Below are positions 1 to 5,416 of a stretch of DNA of 22,180 nucleotides, piece by piece. The notes beneath the pieces are model-generated. The model ran no database searches and was not told where the DNA came from. It worked only from the letters and a program-made list of their open reading frames with translations. The first letter of the stretch is position 1. Each line of letters opens with the position of its first letter. Position numbers and translations under genes: made by a program. The stretch is from a virus, in IMG/VR virus record IMGVR_UViG_3300030047_000130, positions 1-22,180 of that record; one strand, given 5' to 3'.

Positions 1-219
1 TATTCTATCTTTATATAGCCTAACCATTAAATATCCCTTTCGAGTTGGAAATGGTTTGAGAATCCTTTCTGGCATAAGTTTATAATACTTGCTTTTATTT
101 AACGCAAAATGACTTAAACTTTTTATGATTCCTAAACTACTACACCGATAATACCCTTCATAATTTGGTACATCCTTCCATCTTTGCCACAAACAACCTT
201 TTACTAAATTTCGTTTCAT
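1..219 (-). CDS. NUMOD4-type homing endonuclease, N-terminal part (runs off the window)
   Basis: The gene starts at 219 and runs leftwards off the window, so only 73 residues are visible. The N-terminus contains W-K-D-V-P-N-Y-E-G-Y-Y followed by SSLGIIKSL, which is the NUMOD4 DNA-binding motif found at the N-terminus of phage HNH homing endonucleases. It aligns with the start of the intact gene at 1460-2038 and of the broken gene at 12877-13427. The catalytic HNH region would lie beyond the edge. The start is fixed by the position of the motif and by the structured leader ending 11 nt upstream. Inference: a free-standing mobile endonuclease; only the NUMOD4 part is actually seen. Confidence 0.85.
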   Translation of the reverse strand, partial: MKRNLVKGCLWQRWKDVPNYEGYYRCSSLGIIKSLSHFALNKSKYYKLMPERILKPFPTRKGYLMVRLYKDRI

Positions 220-230
220 AATAATAAAAT

Positions 231-312
231 AGCCCCAAAGATTTCAATAGAGGTCTGACTTTCTATATCCATGCAATGAGGCTTATGATTGTTAATTACT
301 AAGTGTCAGACC
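231..312 (-). promoter_or_regulatory. Pseudoknot leader RNA, copy 1 (upstream of partial NUMOD4 gene)
   Basis: Read on the minus strand, segment A is GGTCTGAC (312-305), B is AGCCTC (283-278), A' is GTCAGACC (259-252) and B' is GGGGCT (236-231). A pairs perfectly with A' over 8 bp. B pairs with B' over 6 bp including one G-U. The order A-B-A'-B' makes an H-type pseudoknot. B' ends 11 nt before the ATG at 219. The same topology recurs at three other loci with different but still complementary sequences. Probable role: translational or transcriptional control of the endonuclease in cis; a role as a separate RNA cannot be excluded. Confidence 0.75.
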
Positions 313-326
313 GTAATTATATTATG

Positions 327-334
327 CAAAGATA
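327..334 (-). promoter_or_regulatory. Bacteroidetes-type promoter (-7 element) for the partial NUMOD4 gene
   Basis: The minus strand reads TATCTTTG, a perfect TAnnTTTG -7 element. Transcription should start near 320, a few nucleotides before pseudoknot segment A. A 25-bp stretch around this promoter (315-339) is identical to that at 2133-2157, upstream of the second NUMOD4 gene, which shows that the two promoter-leader-gene units are copies. Confidence 0.75.
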
Positions 335-360
335 ATGAATTATTTTGATATATCGAAGTT

Positions 361-903
361 TTATTTGCTTTTTAATACATTTTTAATTTTTTCAATTGCT
401 GATTCGCATTCGGATTTGGTTTTCTTTACAAACCCTCTTTCAAACGCTTCTAGATGATATACTGATTTAAATAATATCTCATTACTAATAAGTTCGCATT
501 TATTCGCCACACAAATAAAGAAGCATCTTTCTCCTTCTTTTGGCACCCATCTCAACTCCTTAAACGTATCATTATTAAAATCATAGTCAAAACCTAAAGC
601 GTTTACTTCGGACTGGAATTGAGTAGGGGTGAGGATTTGAAAATTAAATCCATCTCTTGCATATCCAAAATAAACGCAGTCAAATTGTATTTCCTTATCC
701 TTTAGTCTACAATAATTCTTTTCCATTGGGTCTCCATCGCCGTCAAAACCTCCACATACAAAATAAAATACAGACTTATCTCCATCGTCGTCGCTATCTG
801 TACACTTCACGCAATCCCCAACCTTTGGCTCAACTTTTAAATCTTCAATTTGCTCAATGGATATACTTGTACATCCTTTTGGTATTTTATAAGTGTTTTT
901 CAT
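361..903 (-). CDS. Hypothetical phage protein, 180 aa
   Basis: This is the last gene of a four-gene leftward operon. Its ATG overlaps the stop codon of the HTH gene at 900-1079 in an ATGA arrangement, indicating translational coupling. I do not recognise the family. The protein is acidic in its first third, with a run of Asp and Gly around residues 37-60, contains several Cys residues, and ends in a lysine-rich helix beginning about residue 150 (AFERGFVKKTKSECESAIEK). No membrane segment or signal peptide is visible. The C-terminal piece resembles the short domain often seen at the ends of Bacteroidetes phage accessory proteins, but I cannot assign a function. Confidence 0.8.
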   Translation of the reverse strand: MKNTYKIPKGCTSISIEQIEDLKVEPKVGDCVKCTDSDDDGDKSVFYFVCGGFDGDGDPMEKNYCRLKDKEIQFDCVYFGYARDGFNFQILTPTQFQSEVNALGFDYDFNNDTFKELRWVPKEGERCFFICVANKCELISNEILFKSVYHLEAFERGFVKKTKSECESAIEKIKNVLKSK

Positions 904-1079
904 TTGTATTTTTCATTTAGTGCAATTAGCGTTTTCCAAGTAGGATTATAAGTCCTATTAATAATTTGTGAGCAGGTTGTAATGTTGATACCTGTCTTTT
1001 TGTTCAGTTGATATGGGGTCTGTGGTAGACCTTCTATTTGCTTCAATACTAATTCGATAGTTTCTTCGAGTAAATTCAT
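900..1079 (-). CDS. Small helix-turn-helix protein, 59 aa
   Basis: The ORF begins MNLLEETIELVLKQIEGLPQ and continues with a segment (about residues 21-50) that reads like an XRE/Cro-type helix-turn-helix: TPYQLNKKTGINITTCSQII followed by NRTYNPTWKTLIALNEK. Conserved features are the Tx2QLxxxTGI turn and the NxTYxPxxxTLxAL third-to-fourth helix pattern. It overlaps both neighbours by ATGA-type junctions (start inside the stop of 1076-1240, stop inside the start of 361-903). Probable role: DNA-binding regulator in the early operon. It is too short to contain a separate oligomerisation domain. Confidence 0.72.
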   Translation of the reverse strand: MNLLEETIELVLKQIEGLPQTPYQLNKKTGINITTCSQIINRTYNPTWKTLIALNEKYK

Positions 1080-1240
1080 TTCTTTCTAAGTATTATTGTT
1101 GTTTTGTTAATTAGTACCGGAATTTTTCCGATATCTGTTTTATGTATTTCATCCATATCAATCTCTCCTTGTATAGAGAGATTGATTTTTTGAATACGAC
1201 TCGCTCCTGTAGCCGTATGACGATCAAAATAATTTGGCAT
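1076..1240 (-). CDS. Hypothetical protein, 54 aa
   Basis: The ORF starts MPNYFDRHTATGASRIQKIN and ends TIILRKK. It starts inside the 3' end of the 1224-1388 gene (17-nt overlap) and its stop overlaps the next start as ATGA, so it fits the coupled operon. Within it lies a perfect 11-bp inverted repeat (1157-1167 with 1176-1186). On the minus strand this covers AAGGAG and an internal ATG that could start a 26-residue product (MDEIHKTDIGKIPVLIN...). No family is recognised. Confidence 0.6.
   Translation of the reverse strand: MPNYFDRHTATGASRIQKINLSIQGEIDMDEIHKTDIGKIPVLINKTTIILRKK
1157..1191 (+). terminator. Intrinsic-terminator-like hairpin on the plus strand
   Basis: ATCAATCTCTC (1157-1167), an 8-nt loop, GAGAGATTGAT (1176-1186) and then a run of six T residues. 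This has the form of a rho-independent terminator reading rightwards, although all genes here read leftwards. It may block antisense transcription, or the stem may matter only for the minus-strand mRNA, where it would cover an internal ribosome-entry region. Confidence 0.45.
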
Positions 1241-1388
1241 ATTTATCTTTTATTGAGTGTAAGATTCCTTTCGAGTCTCTTATTAATCCAACTTTTAATC
1301 TTTCTTTTTCCAGTTCTGCAACCCTGGACTCTAATACCGAATTGGCATTTAATAAATCTTGGTAAGTTTTTTTGCGTAATAGTTTCAT
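1224..1388 (-). CDS. Small coiled-coil protein, 54 aa
   Basis: First gene of the leftward operon, 25 nt downstream of a -7 element. The protein begins MKLLRKKTYQDLLNANSVLE and is predicted from its heptad spacing (L, V, L at residues 13-31, with ESRVAELEKERLKVG) to form a short coiled coil. The C-terminus is basic. The downstream gene begins inside it. No family is recognised; a small DNA- or protein-binding phage factor is possible but not supported further. Confidence 0.65.
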   Translation of the reverse strand: MKLLRKKTYQDLLNANSVLESRVAELEKERLKVGLIRDSKGILHSIKDKYAKLF

Positions 1389-1412
1389 GATTATTTATTT
1401 TTAAATTGTTTA

Positions 1413-1420
1413 CAAAGATA
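1413..1420 (-). promoter_or_regulatory. Promoter -7 element for the 1388-361 operon
   Basis: The minus strand reads TATCTTTG, a perfect Bacteroidetes -7 match, 25 nt upstream of the ATG at 1388. A short A/T-rich 5' leader (TTTAAAAATAAATAATC) follows, typical of Bacteroidetes genes without a Shine-Dalgarno site. Confidence 0.7.
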
Positions 1421-1459
1421 ATACTTTAATTTGATTGATTAATATGTTTTATACATGTT

Positions 1460-2038
1460 TTACAACATAAAATAATACGGTTTACTATTGTCTATTATAC
1501 GATTTTTTTGATATGCGTTATGAGATTCTATCTCAGTATCAAAATAGCCTAAATGCTTTAATTTTCCGTTAATCTGAATTTGAGCAGCCCATTTTTTATC
1601 TCTCTTGTGCCAGTAAACTCCTCGATACTTACTTGAGAAGCCTGATTTGTCTTTCCTAAATCCAGCCTTATCTTTCCTAAAGCACGTTTGTACGTTTTGC
1701 TTTTGAGTTACAATTTGTAAATTAACTGCTTTATTATCCAGTTTATCTCCGTTAATATGATCAATTACAAGGTTCATTCCGTTGGGAATATGATTTAAAA
1801 AAGCCATTGCAATTAATTGATGAACAAGGAACATGTGGGTTTCTACATTTTTTCTTAGAGCTACACGTAAGTATCCTTTTCCTTCTGCCGCCATCAAAAT
1901 CCGTCCAGATACATAGTACGCTGAACTGTTTTTCATAATAATAGTCCTATCTAAACTCTTAATTCTACCAAAATTGCTTGCTTGATAATACCCTTCATAC
2001 CCGGGTATGTCTTTAAAAATTTCTTTATCTTCATTCAT
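1460..2038 (-). CDS. HNH homing-type endonuclease (NUMOD4 + HNH + AP2), 192 aa
   Basis: Domains in order: NUMOD4 (residues about 7-30, FKDIPGYEGYYQASNFGRIK), an HNH_3-type nuclease core (about 70-115: VHQLIAMAFL, then VIDHINGDKLDN with the catalytic D93-H94, then NLQIVTQKQN), and a C-terminal AP2-like DNA-binding domain (about 136-180: SSKYRGVYWHKRDKKW, with LGYFDTEIESHNAY). A linker at about 120-134 contains a 7-residue tandem duplication (FRKDKAG/FRKDKSG). An in-frame ATG at 2068 exists, but the NUMOD4 motif and leader place the start at 2038. The length is normal for this family. Such enzymes cut a specific unoccupied site and spread their own gene; this is a free-standing copy. It is the intact parent for comparison with the broken copy at 12877-13427. 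Confidence 0.93.
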   Translation of the reverse strand: MNEDKEIFKDIPGYEGYYQASNFGRIKSLDRTIIMKNSSAYYVSGRILMAAEGKGYLRVALRKNVETHMFLVHQLIAMAFLNHIPNGMNLVIDHINGDKLDNKAVNLQIVTQKQNVQTCFRKDKAGFRKDKSGFSSKYRGVYWHKRDKKWAAQIQINGKLKHLGYFDTEIESHNAYQKNRIIDNSKPYYFML

Positions 2039-2050
2039 AATAATAAAAAT

Positions 2051-2129
2051 GCCCCGAATAGTTCGCAACGCTTCTCACTTCGTTACTCTCTAAACAGGGC
2101 TTTATTGGTTATTGCAGTTATGTGAGAAG
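2051..2129 (-). promoter_or_regulatory. Pseudoknot leader RNA, copy 2 (upstream of HNH endonuclease)
   Basis: On the minus strand A is CTTCTCAC (2129-2122), B is GCCCTG (2100-2095), A' is GTGAGAAG (2078-2071) and B' is CGGGGC (2056-2051). A/A' is 8 bp perfect; B/B' is 6 bp with one G-U. Gaps are 21, 16 and 14 nt, and 12 nt separate B' from the ATG at 2038. The spacing matches the three other copies although the stem sequences differ. Confidence 0.78.
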
Positions 2130-2144
2130 TGCAATTATATTATG

Positions 2145-2152
2145 CAAAGATA
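2145..2152 (-). promoter_or_regulatory. Promoter -7 element for the HNH endonuclease gene
   Basis: The minus strand reads TATCTTTG followed by CATAATATAATT, identical to the sequence at the leftmost NUMOD4 gene. Transcription would start about 8-9 nt before segment A of the pseudoknot. Confidence 0.75.
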
Positions 2153-2188
2153 ATGAAATTAAATTATATATTGAATTGATATTGCAAT

Positions 2189-2386
2189 TCATGGTGTTAA
2201 ATAAATCTTAATTCTTTCCAATAAGTCAAAGATATAGGATAATGGCGGCTTATCACTCAACTGCTCTTGATGATATCTTAATTTACTACCATCTTTCATT
2301 GTCAACTCGACCATAGGACTATCAGATGAGCCTGCAATATTGGTTACCTCGCCAATATAGAATGTATGTTTAACTCGTAATTTCAT
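2189..2386 (-). CDS. Hypothetical protein, 65 aa
   Basis: The protein starts MKLRVKHTFYIGEVTNIAGS and has the pattern of a small beta-rich domain (VELTMKDGSKLRYHQEQL) followed by a C-terminal helix (LSYIFDLLERIKIYL). An upstream in-frame TTG at 2398 is less likely than the ATG at 2386, which lies directly after the stop of the 2388-2531 gene. Last gene of the leftward operon that begins near 4630. No family is recognised. Confidence 0.68.
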   Translation of the reverse strand: MKLRVKHTFYIGEVTNIAGSSDSPMVELTMKDGSKLRYHQEQLSDKPPLSYIFDLLERIKIYLTP

Positions 2387-2387
2387 A

Positions 2388-2531
2388 TCAATATCCAAAT
2401 ATTTGTTTGTGTAAATTATAGATATTTTTAGCCAAATATATCCCAGCGGAGAATCTCATAGTCATATTAGGATGCTCTATCACTACATAACCACTTCTTT
2501 TCAACCTATCTAATTTTTGCTGTTTGGTCAT
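2388..2531 (-). CDS. Hypothetical protein, 47 aa
   Basis: The ORF begins MTKQQKLDRLKRSGYVVIEH and ends HKQIFGY. Its stop lies one nucleotide before the next start at 2386, a junction typical of this operon. The short basic N-terminal helix followed by SGYVVIEHPN resembles leading segments seen in small phage proteins, but I cannot name a family. Confidence 0.55.
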   Translation of the reverse strand: MTKQQKLDRLKRSGYVVIEHPNMTMRFSAGIYLAKNIYNLHKQIFGY

Positions 2532-2573
2532 AATCAATTAGTTATGTATAGTTATTTAAAGTGATGGTTTAAG

Positions 2574-2717
2574 TTAATTCCCAATATTATATCTTGTCCA
2601 TTTGCCAATTCCATACTCGTTATTTATATCTGCTATTATTTCCTTTTTACTTGTAGCGTTGGTATAAAACGAGCCAAGGTAATAGTTACCGTCATAAACT
2701 TCTAATTTCGTCCACAT
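2574..2717 (-). CDS. Hypothetical protein, 47 aa
   Basis: The ORF encodes MWTKLEVYDGNYYLGSFYTN and ends GKWTRYNIGN. It is rich in aromatic residues and looks like a tiny beta-sheet domain. It lies in the leftward gene series, about 64 nt downstream of the Cys-rich gene at 2782-3087. No family is recognised, and the assignment rests on position, frame and composition. Confidence 0.55.
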   Translation of the reverse strand: MWTKLEVYDGNYYLGSFYTNATSKKEIIADINNEYGIGKWTRYNIGN

Positions 2718-2750
2718 ATTATTTGTATCTAATTTTTAGTTTTTCTTTCT

Positions 2751-2758
2751 TATCTTTG
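2751..2758 (+). promoter_or_regulatory. Promoter-like -7 element on the opposite strand
   Basis: A perfect TATCTTTG (followed by CAAC) reads rightwards in the gap between two leftward genes. No plus-strand ORF of interest follows; a transcript would be antisense to the Cys-rich gene at 2782-3087. No clear -33 TTTG is seen, so it may be chance. Confidence 0.3.
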
Positions 2759-2781
2759 CAACAAAGCAAATGGAGCATCGT

Positions 2782-3087
2782 TTACTCATCTGGAATAGAT
2801 TTAATAATTTCGAGGATTGCTTGATCGTTTTCGATATTCCTATCACAATACCATAAATTATAAATACTGTTATCCTCAGTACAGTCTCCAGCTATTTTAC
2901 CAAATTCACATTGTTCGCATTCCATATTCCACCGTTCGCAGAATCCGCAATGGCAACATAAGCTTCTAATTTCTGAAGGATAGTGCCACTCATCCCCTAC
3001 CGCCTTTACATGTGATTCCCATTTAATAATAGAAAGTCTTTTTGCTTCTTTTAAACTTAGCTGTGTTATCTTTCTAACTGTTTCCAT
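2782..3087 (-). CDS. Cysteine-rich small protein, 101 aa
   Basis: Eight Cys residues and a His fall between about residues 44 and 69 (CCHCGFCERWNMECEQC, then FGKIAGDC), in CxxC-type pairs that suggest a structural zinc site. A further Cys follows at the YCD near residue 81. The N-terminus is a basic helix and the C-terminus an acidic helix. It begins inside the membrane-protein gene 3066-3449 (22-nt overlap), so the pair is probably coupled. Role unknown; small zinc-ribbon proteins in phage early operons are often host-takeover or nucleic-acid-binding factors, which is only a guess here. Confidence 0.78.
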   Translation of the reverse strand: METVRKITQLSLKEAKRLSIIKWESHVKAVGDEWHYPSEIRSLCCHCGFCERWNMECEQCEFGKIAGDCTEDNSIYNLWYCDRNIENDQAILEIIKSIPDE

Positions 3088-3449
3088 ACATTTTTATAAT
3101 TATCAATAATATATCTAATTTCAGCTTCCTGTCCGATTAATTTACTGCTAATATATACGACAGCTCCATCTTCGCCAATGTCGGCTAAATGGTTACCCCA
3201 AGTACTAAATACTCGTATCTTGCCTTCTAATGACACAGGTTTAATAAACTCAAACTCGACAGGCTCGGCTTCTGGATTTTCTTCTTTTATAAAATGTGTA
3301 CAGAATAGTCCTGCGCCAACATTTACAACAAGGAAAAGAACCAATAAAATTATAAACAGCACAACGCTAAGTTTATACAATAGAATAAATCCACCTATTA
3401 CGCATGATGCTATAAGTAGAATTGCGAGAGTGATTTTTAGTGTTTTCAT
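3066..3449 (-). CDS. Two-helix membrane protein, 127 aa
   Basis: Residues about 5-25 (ITLAILLIASCVIGGFILLY) and 28-50 (SVVLFIILLVLFLVVNVGAG) are hydrophobic membrane segments. A soluble tail of about 75 residues follows, containing FSTWGNHLADIGEDGAVVYI. Its start overlaps the stop of the gene at 3446-3607 (ATGA), and its 3' end overlaps the Cys-rich gene. The protein should sit in the inner membrane with the tail on one side. It may act in superinfection exclusion or membrane remodelling, but nothing specific is visible. Confidence 0.78.
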   Translation of the reverse strand: MKTLKITLAILLIASCVIGGFILLYKLSVVLFIILLVLFLVVNVGAGLFCTHFIKEENPEAEPVEFEFIKPVSLEGKIRVFSTWGNHLADIGEDGAVVYISSKLIGQEAEIRYIIDNYKNVWKQLER

Positions 3450-3607
3450 AATGTTTTATCAAAAATTGAATTAATAATATCAGAAGTCTTTTCAAAATAA
3501 CAATCATCCCAAAGTATAAAGCTTATAAATATACTTGCTATACCTCCTGTAGATGCAAAGAGTAGCCAGCAAATTACTTTTATTAATAAAATAATTAGTT
3601 TAATCAT
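3446..3607 (-). CDS. Small membrane protein, 53 aa
   Basis: The ORF encodes MIKLIILLIKVICWLLFAST, then GGIASIFISFILW and a short polar tail ending FDKTL. One long or two short membrane helices are visible. Both ends are 4-nt ATGA overlaps with neighbours (3604-3810 and 3066-3449), which is strong support that the ORF is real despite its size. Function unknown. Confidence 0.72.
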   Translation of the reverse strand: MIKLIILLIKVICWLLFASTGGIASIFISFILWDDCYFEKTSDIINSIFDKTL

Positions 3608-3810
3608 ATTATTTTTGTTTTTAAATAATTAGAATAATAAATTTCTGCTGCCCCCTTATCTTTAAATTTGCGATCAGCAACTATACAAGGCTCTGTGTGC
3701 CCTTTTAATTGTTTACTGATATAAACTATCCAATCTAAATTAAAACGGTGTACTCCTTCTGTATATTGCTTATGATTGCGTTCGGCGTATGGTTGTCGGA
3801 TATTGTTCAT
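3604..3810 (-). CDS. Hypothetical protein, 68 aa
   Basis: The protein MNNIRQPYAERNHKQYTEGV... carries a short strand-rich middle (FNLDWIVYISKQLKG) and a C-terminal RKFKDKGAAEIYYSNYLK helix. The stop overlaps the next gene's ATG by 4 nt. The pattern of a compact domain ending in a helix with A-A-E is common in small phage proteins, but I do not recognise a named family. Confidence 0.65.
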   Translation of the reverse strand: MNNIRQPYAERNHKQYTEGVHRFNLDWIVYISKQLKGHTEPCIVADRKFKDKGAAEIYYSNYLKTKII

Positions 3811-3821
3811 GGCTAAATAAT

Positions 3822-4004
3822 TTAATTACCTCCGCTCAAACTAAACTGTAACGACTCTTTACATTCATCTGACCGATCCTTAACGGAATTAAATATCTTA
3901 GTAGCCGTCTCTAAATCTCCACAAACAATATTAAACGGAATATCAAAACAATGCCATTTACCCTTAGTAATTTTATTTGCACTTGATTGATGGGTTTGTT
4001 TCAT
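3822..4004 (-). CDS. Hypothetical protein, 60 aa
   Basis: MKQTHQSSANKITKGKWHCF leads into DIPFNIVCGDLETATKIFNS and an acidic end. It is located 11 nt upstream of the 3604-3810 gene in the same direction. No motif that I can assign. Confidence 0.62.
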   Translation of the reverse strand: MKQTHQSSANKITKGKWHCFDIPFNIVCGDLETATKIFNSVKDRSDECKESLQFSLSGGN

Positions 4005-4028
4005 AAATTCTCGTATTTCTTCTGGAAA

Positions 4029-4088
4029 TTAAATACCTAATCTTTTTTCAATCTGACTTATAGACTGATTTCCTAACATGATGCTCAT
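4029..4088 (-). CDS. Possible 19-aa peptide
   Basis: MSIMLGNQSISQIEKRLGI fills part of the 100-nt gap between two leftward genes. It could be the remnant of the first helices of an HTH protein or a chance ORF. Listed only because the gap otherwise holds nothing. Confidence 0.2.
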   Translation of the reverse strand: MSIMLGNQSISQIEKRLGI

Positions 4089-4107
4089 AATACTAAATTT
4101 TATTGGT

Positions 4108-4608
4108 TTAATAACTCGATTTTAATTCCTCGTTAAATTCTCTACCCTCATAAATTTCTTCAAACAAATCACACAACGTTGATCTATTTATAACGAACCC
4201 ATCTTTAACGGCTGAAAATCCATCTTTAATGGCATTCACTATAAATCCATCGTTTTGCATTTTTTTTGTTAGTTTCGGTTCATTATCTTTAAATGCCTTT
4301 TCTTTTATGTGATCCGAAATAATTACCTCGACTTCTCTTGTAACCCTGTCAAATATCTTTTCAGGGATATACCTATAATAGTTGTATGATTTTTTATCAC
4401 CGATTACAACGTTCCGGACATCTGTTTTTTTGCTGCTTTTATTTAATGGAGGCTCTTTTTTCTTTTCCCTTGACGGAAGATATAATTCATTATTATCACG
4501 GCAATACACGGATATAGCTGAATCAACTATATACATTACGTGATTAACGCATCCTGTTGGAACGTGTTTGTGATACTGCTTTCTTTTTGTACTTTTCTTT
4601 TTGCCCAT
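4108..4608 (-). CDS. Basic hypothetical protein next to the iteron array, 166 aa
   Basis: First gene of the leftward operon, 30 nt from a -7 element and about 60 nt from the first iteron. The N-terminus is very basic (MGKKKSTKRKQYHKHVP), suggesting nucleic-acid binding. The middle has a lysine-rich linker, and the C-terminal half is helical (EVEVIISDHIKEKAFKDNEP). Near residues 125-140 there is a repeated KDGF element (NAIKDGFSAVKDGFVINRS). I do not recognise the family. Its position next to the 11-bp repeats makes it a candidate iteron-binding or replication protein, which is inference from location only. Confidence 0.75.
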   Translation of the reverse strand: MGKKKSTKRKQYHKHVPTGCVNHVMYIVDSAISVYCRDNNELYLPSREKKKEPPLNKSSKKTDVRNVVIGDKKSYNYYRYIPEKIFDRVTREVEVIISDHIKEKAFKDNEPKLTKKMQNDGFIVNAIKDGFSAVKDGFVINRSTLCDLFEEIYEGREFNEELKSSY

Positions 4609-4637
4609 ATTCGTTTTATTTGTTAGTTTATAATTGG

Positions 4638-4645
4638 CAAAGATA
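4638..4645 (-). promoter_or_regulatory. Promoter -7 element for the 4608-2189 leftward operon
   Basis: The minus strand reads TATCTTTG, 30 nt before the ATG at 4608. The nearest iteron (4665-4675) would lie about 20-30 bp upstream of it, overlapping the expected -33 region, so whatever binds the array could also control this promoter. Confidence 0.7.
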
Positions 4646-4664
4646 ATACTTTAATTAGAATATT

Positions 4665-4921
4665 TGGCATAAATAGAGTCAATGTTTATTTATGCCAAGC
4701 ACTTTGTTATTTATGCCAGCTAAAATGCTATTTATACCGGCAAAATTCTATTTATGCCATTGTTAAAATTTCTATTTACGCCACTATATACTAATAAATA
4801 CTAATGTGAATGTATTATAACTGAATTTAAATGTTTATTAATTACGCCAAATATATGATCTTTGTGATTTAATTACGCCAAATACGGTTGGCATAAATAA
4901 TATATGAATTTAATTGTGCCA
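4665..4921. repeat. Array of ten 11-bp iterons (TADTTAYGCCA), candidate replication origin
   Basis: Copies on the plus strand: 4687-4697, 4708-4718, 4729-4739 (variant TATTTATACCG), 4749-4759, 4773-4783, 4839-4849, 4870-4880 and 4911-4921. Copies on the minus strand: 4665-4675 and 4889-4899. The first four plus copies are spaced 21, 21 and 20 bp apart, i.e. on the same face of the helix. Two subtypes exist: TATTTATGCCA on the left and TAATTACGCCA on the right. A very AT-rich segment follows. This layout matches iteron origins that bind a replication initiator, but a repressor array is an alternative. Confidence 0.8.
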
Positions 4922-5356
4922 CTTATATACTTAAAGGTTAATTTAATTAACACTATTGAATATCAATGAAATAACATTTTTTATACTTTAGATATGTGGT
5001 TTATCTTTTTGTGTTAGTGAGAGTTAGGTTAGTTATAGATTTTTTCTATAATCTACCCAACATTATAGATGATTAACATTTACCATCTACTCTTCTACAT
5101 TTATTAACTATACTCAAAATCAAATACATAACTATAAATAATAATATATACTATAAATATATATACTATATAAAAATTTATATTATTTATTATTATATAG
5201 AGATTAGAAGAGAGTGAGCTAATAAATGTTATTAAAAGATAAGGGAGCATAAAAATTAACTATAAATAAAACGAAATAAAAATAATAAAGCGTATAACTA
5301 AAATTTTCTGAGTACGAAAACTACGTACAGTTTATTATTTTTAGATAAGTAACTAA
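4922..5356. other. Gene-free, extremely AT-rich segment
   Basis: No credible ORF on either strand. The core (about 5120-5205) is almost pure A/T with alternating TATA tracts, a plausible DNA-unwinding element next to the iterons. Small dyads are present: TTATAGA (5033-5039) with TCTATAA (5045-5051), and GTACG (5312-5316) with CGTAC (5324-5328). Confidence 0.6.
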
Positions 5357-5390
5357 ACCAAACGTAGTTACAAAACTAATTACGCTTGGT
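5357..5390 (-). terminator. Hairpin terminator downstream of 5417-6256
   Basis: Two 14-nt arms (5357-5370 and 5377-5390) pair with one mismatch and one wobble around a 6-nt loop. The hairpin lies 27 nt after the stop codon at 5417. In the minus-strand RNA the stem is followed by UUUAGUUAC, a weak U tract. It would separate this gene from the origin-like region. Confidence 0.5.
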
Positions 5391-5416
5391 ATAGTTATAT
5401 ATTATTAGATAACTTA

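Noticed and set aside
231-312. Known pseudoknot riboswitch (preQ1 or SAM-II type) as explanation of the leaders
   Set aside because: H-type topology is shared, but stem sequences are not conserved and the linked genes are homing-type endonucleases, not metabolic genes; loop signatures of those riboswitches are not recognisable.
657-1390. Plus-strand ORFs at 657-920 and 1142-1390
   Set aside because: They lie opposite well-supported leftward genes that are chained by ATGA overlaps; their translations are low-complexity and lack start signals.
1460-2129. IscB/HEARO-like RNA-guided nuclease system
   Set aside because: The proteins are about 190 residues with NUMOD4 and AP2 DNA-binding domains and no RuvC or bridge-helix parts; the leaders are about 80 nt, much shorter than HEARO RNAs.
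4665-4921. CRISPR array
   Set aside because: Repeats are only 11 bp, irregularly spaced and in both orientations; no cas genes. Iteron-type binding sites fit better.
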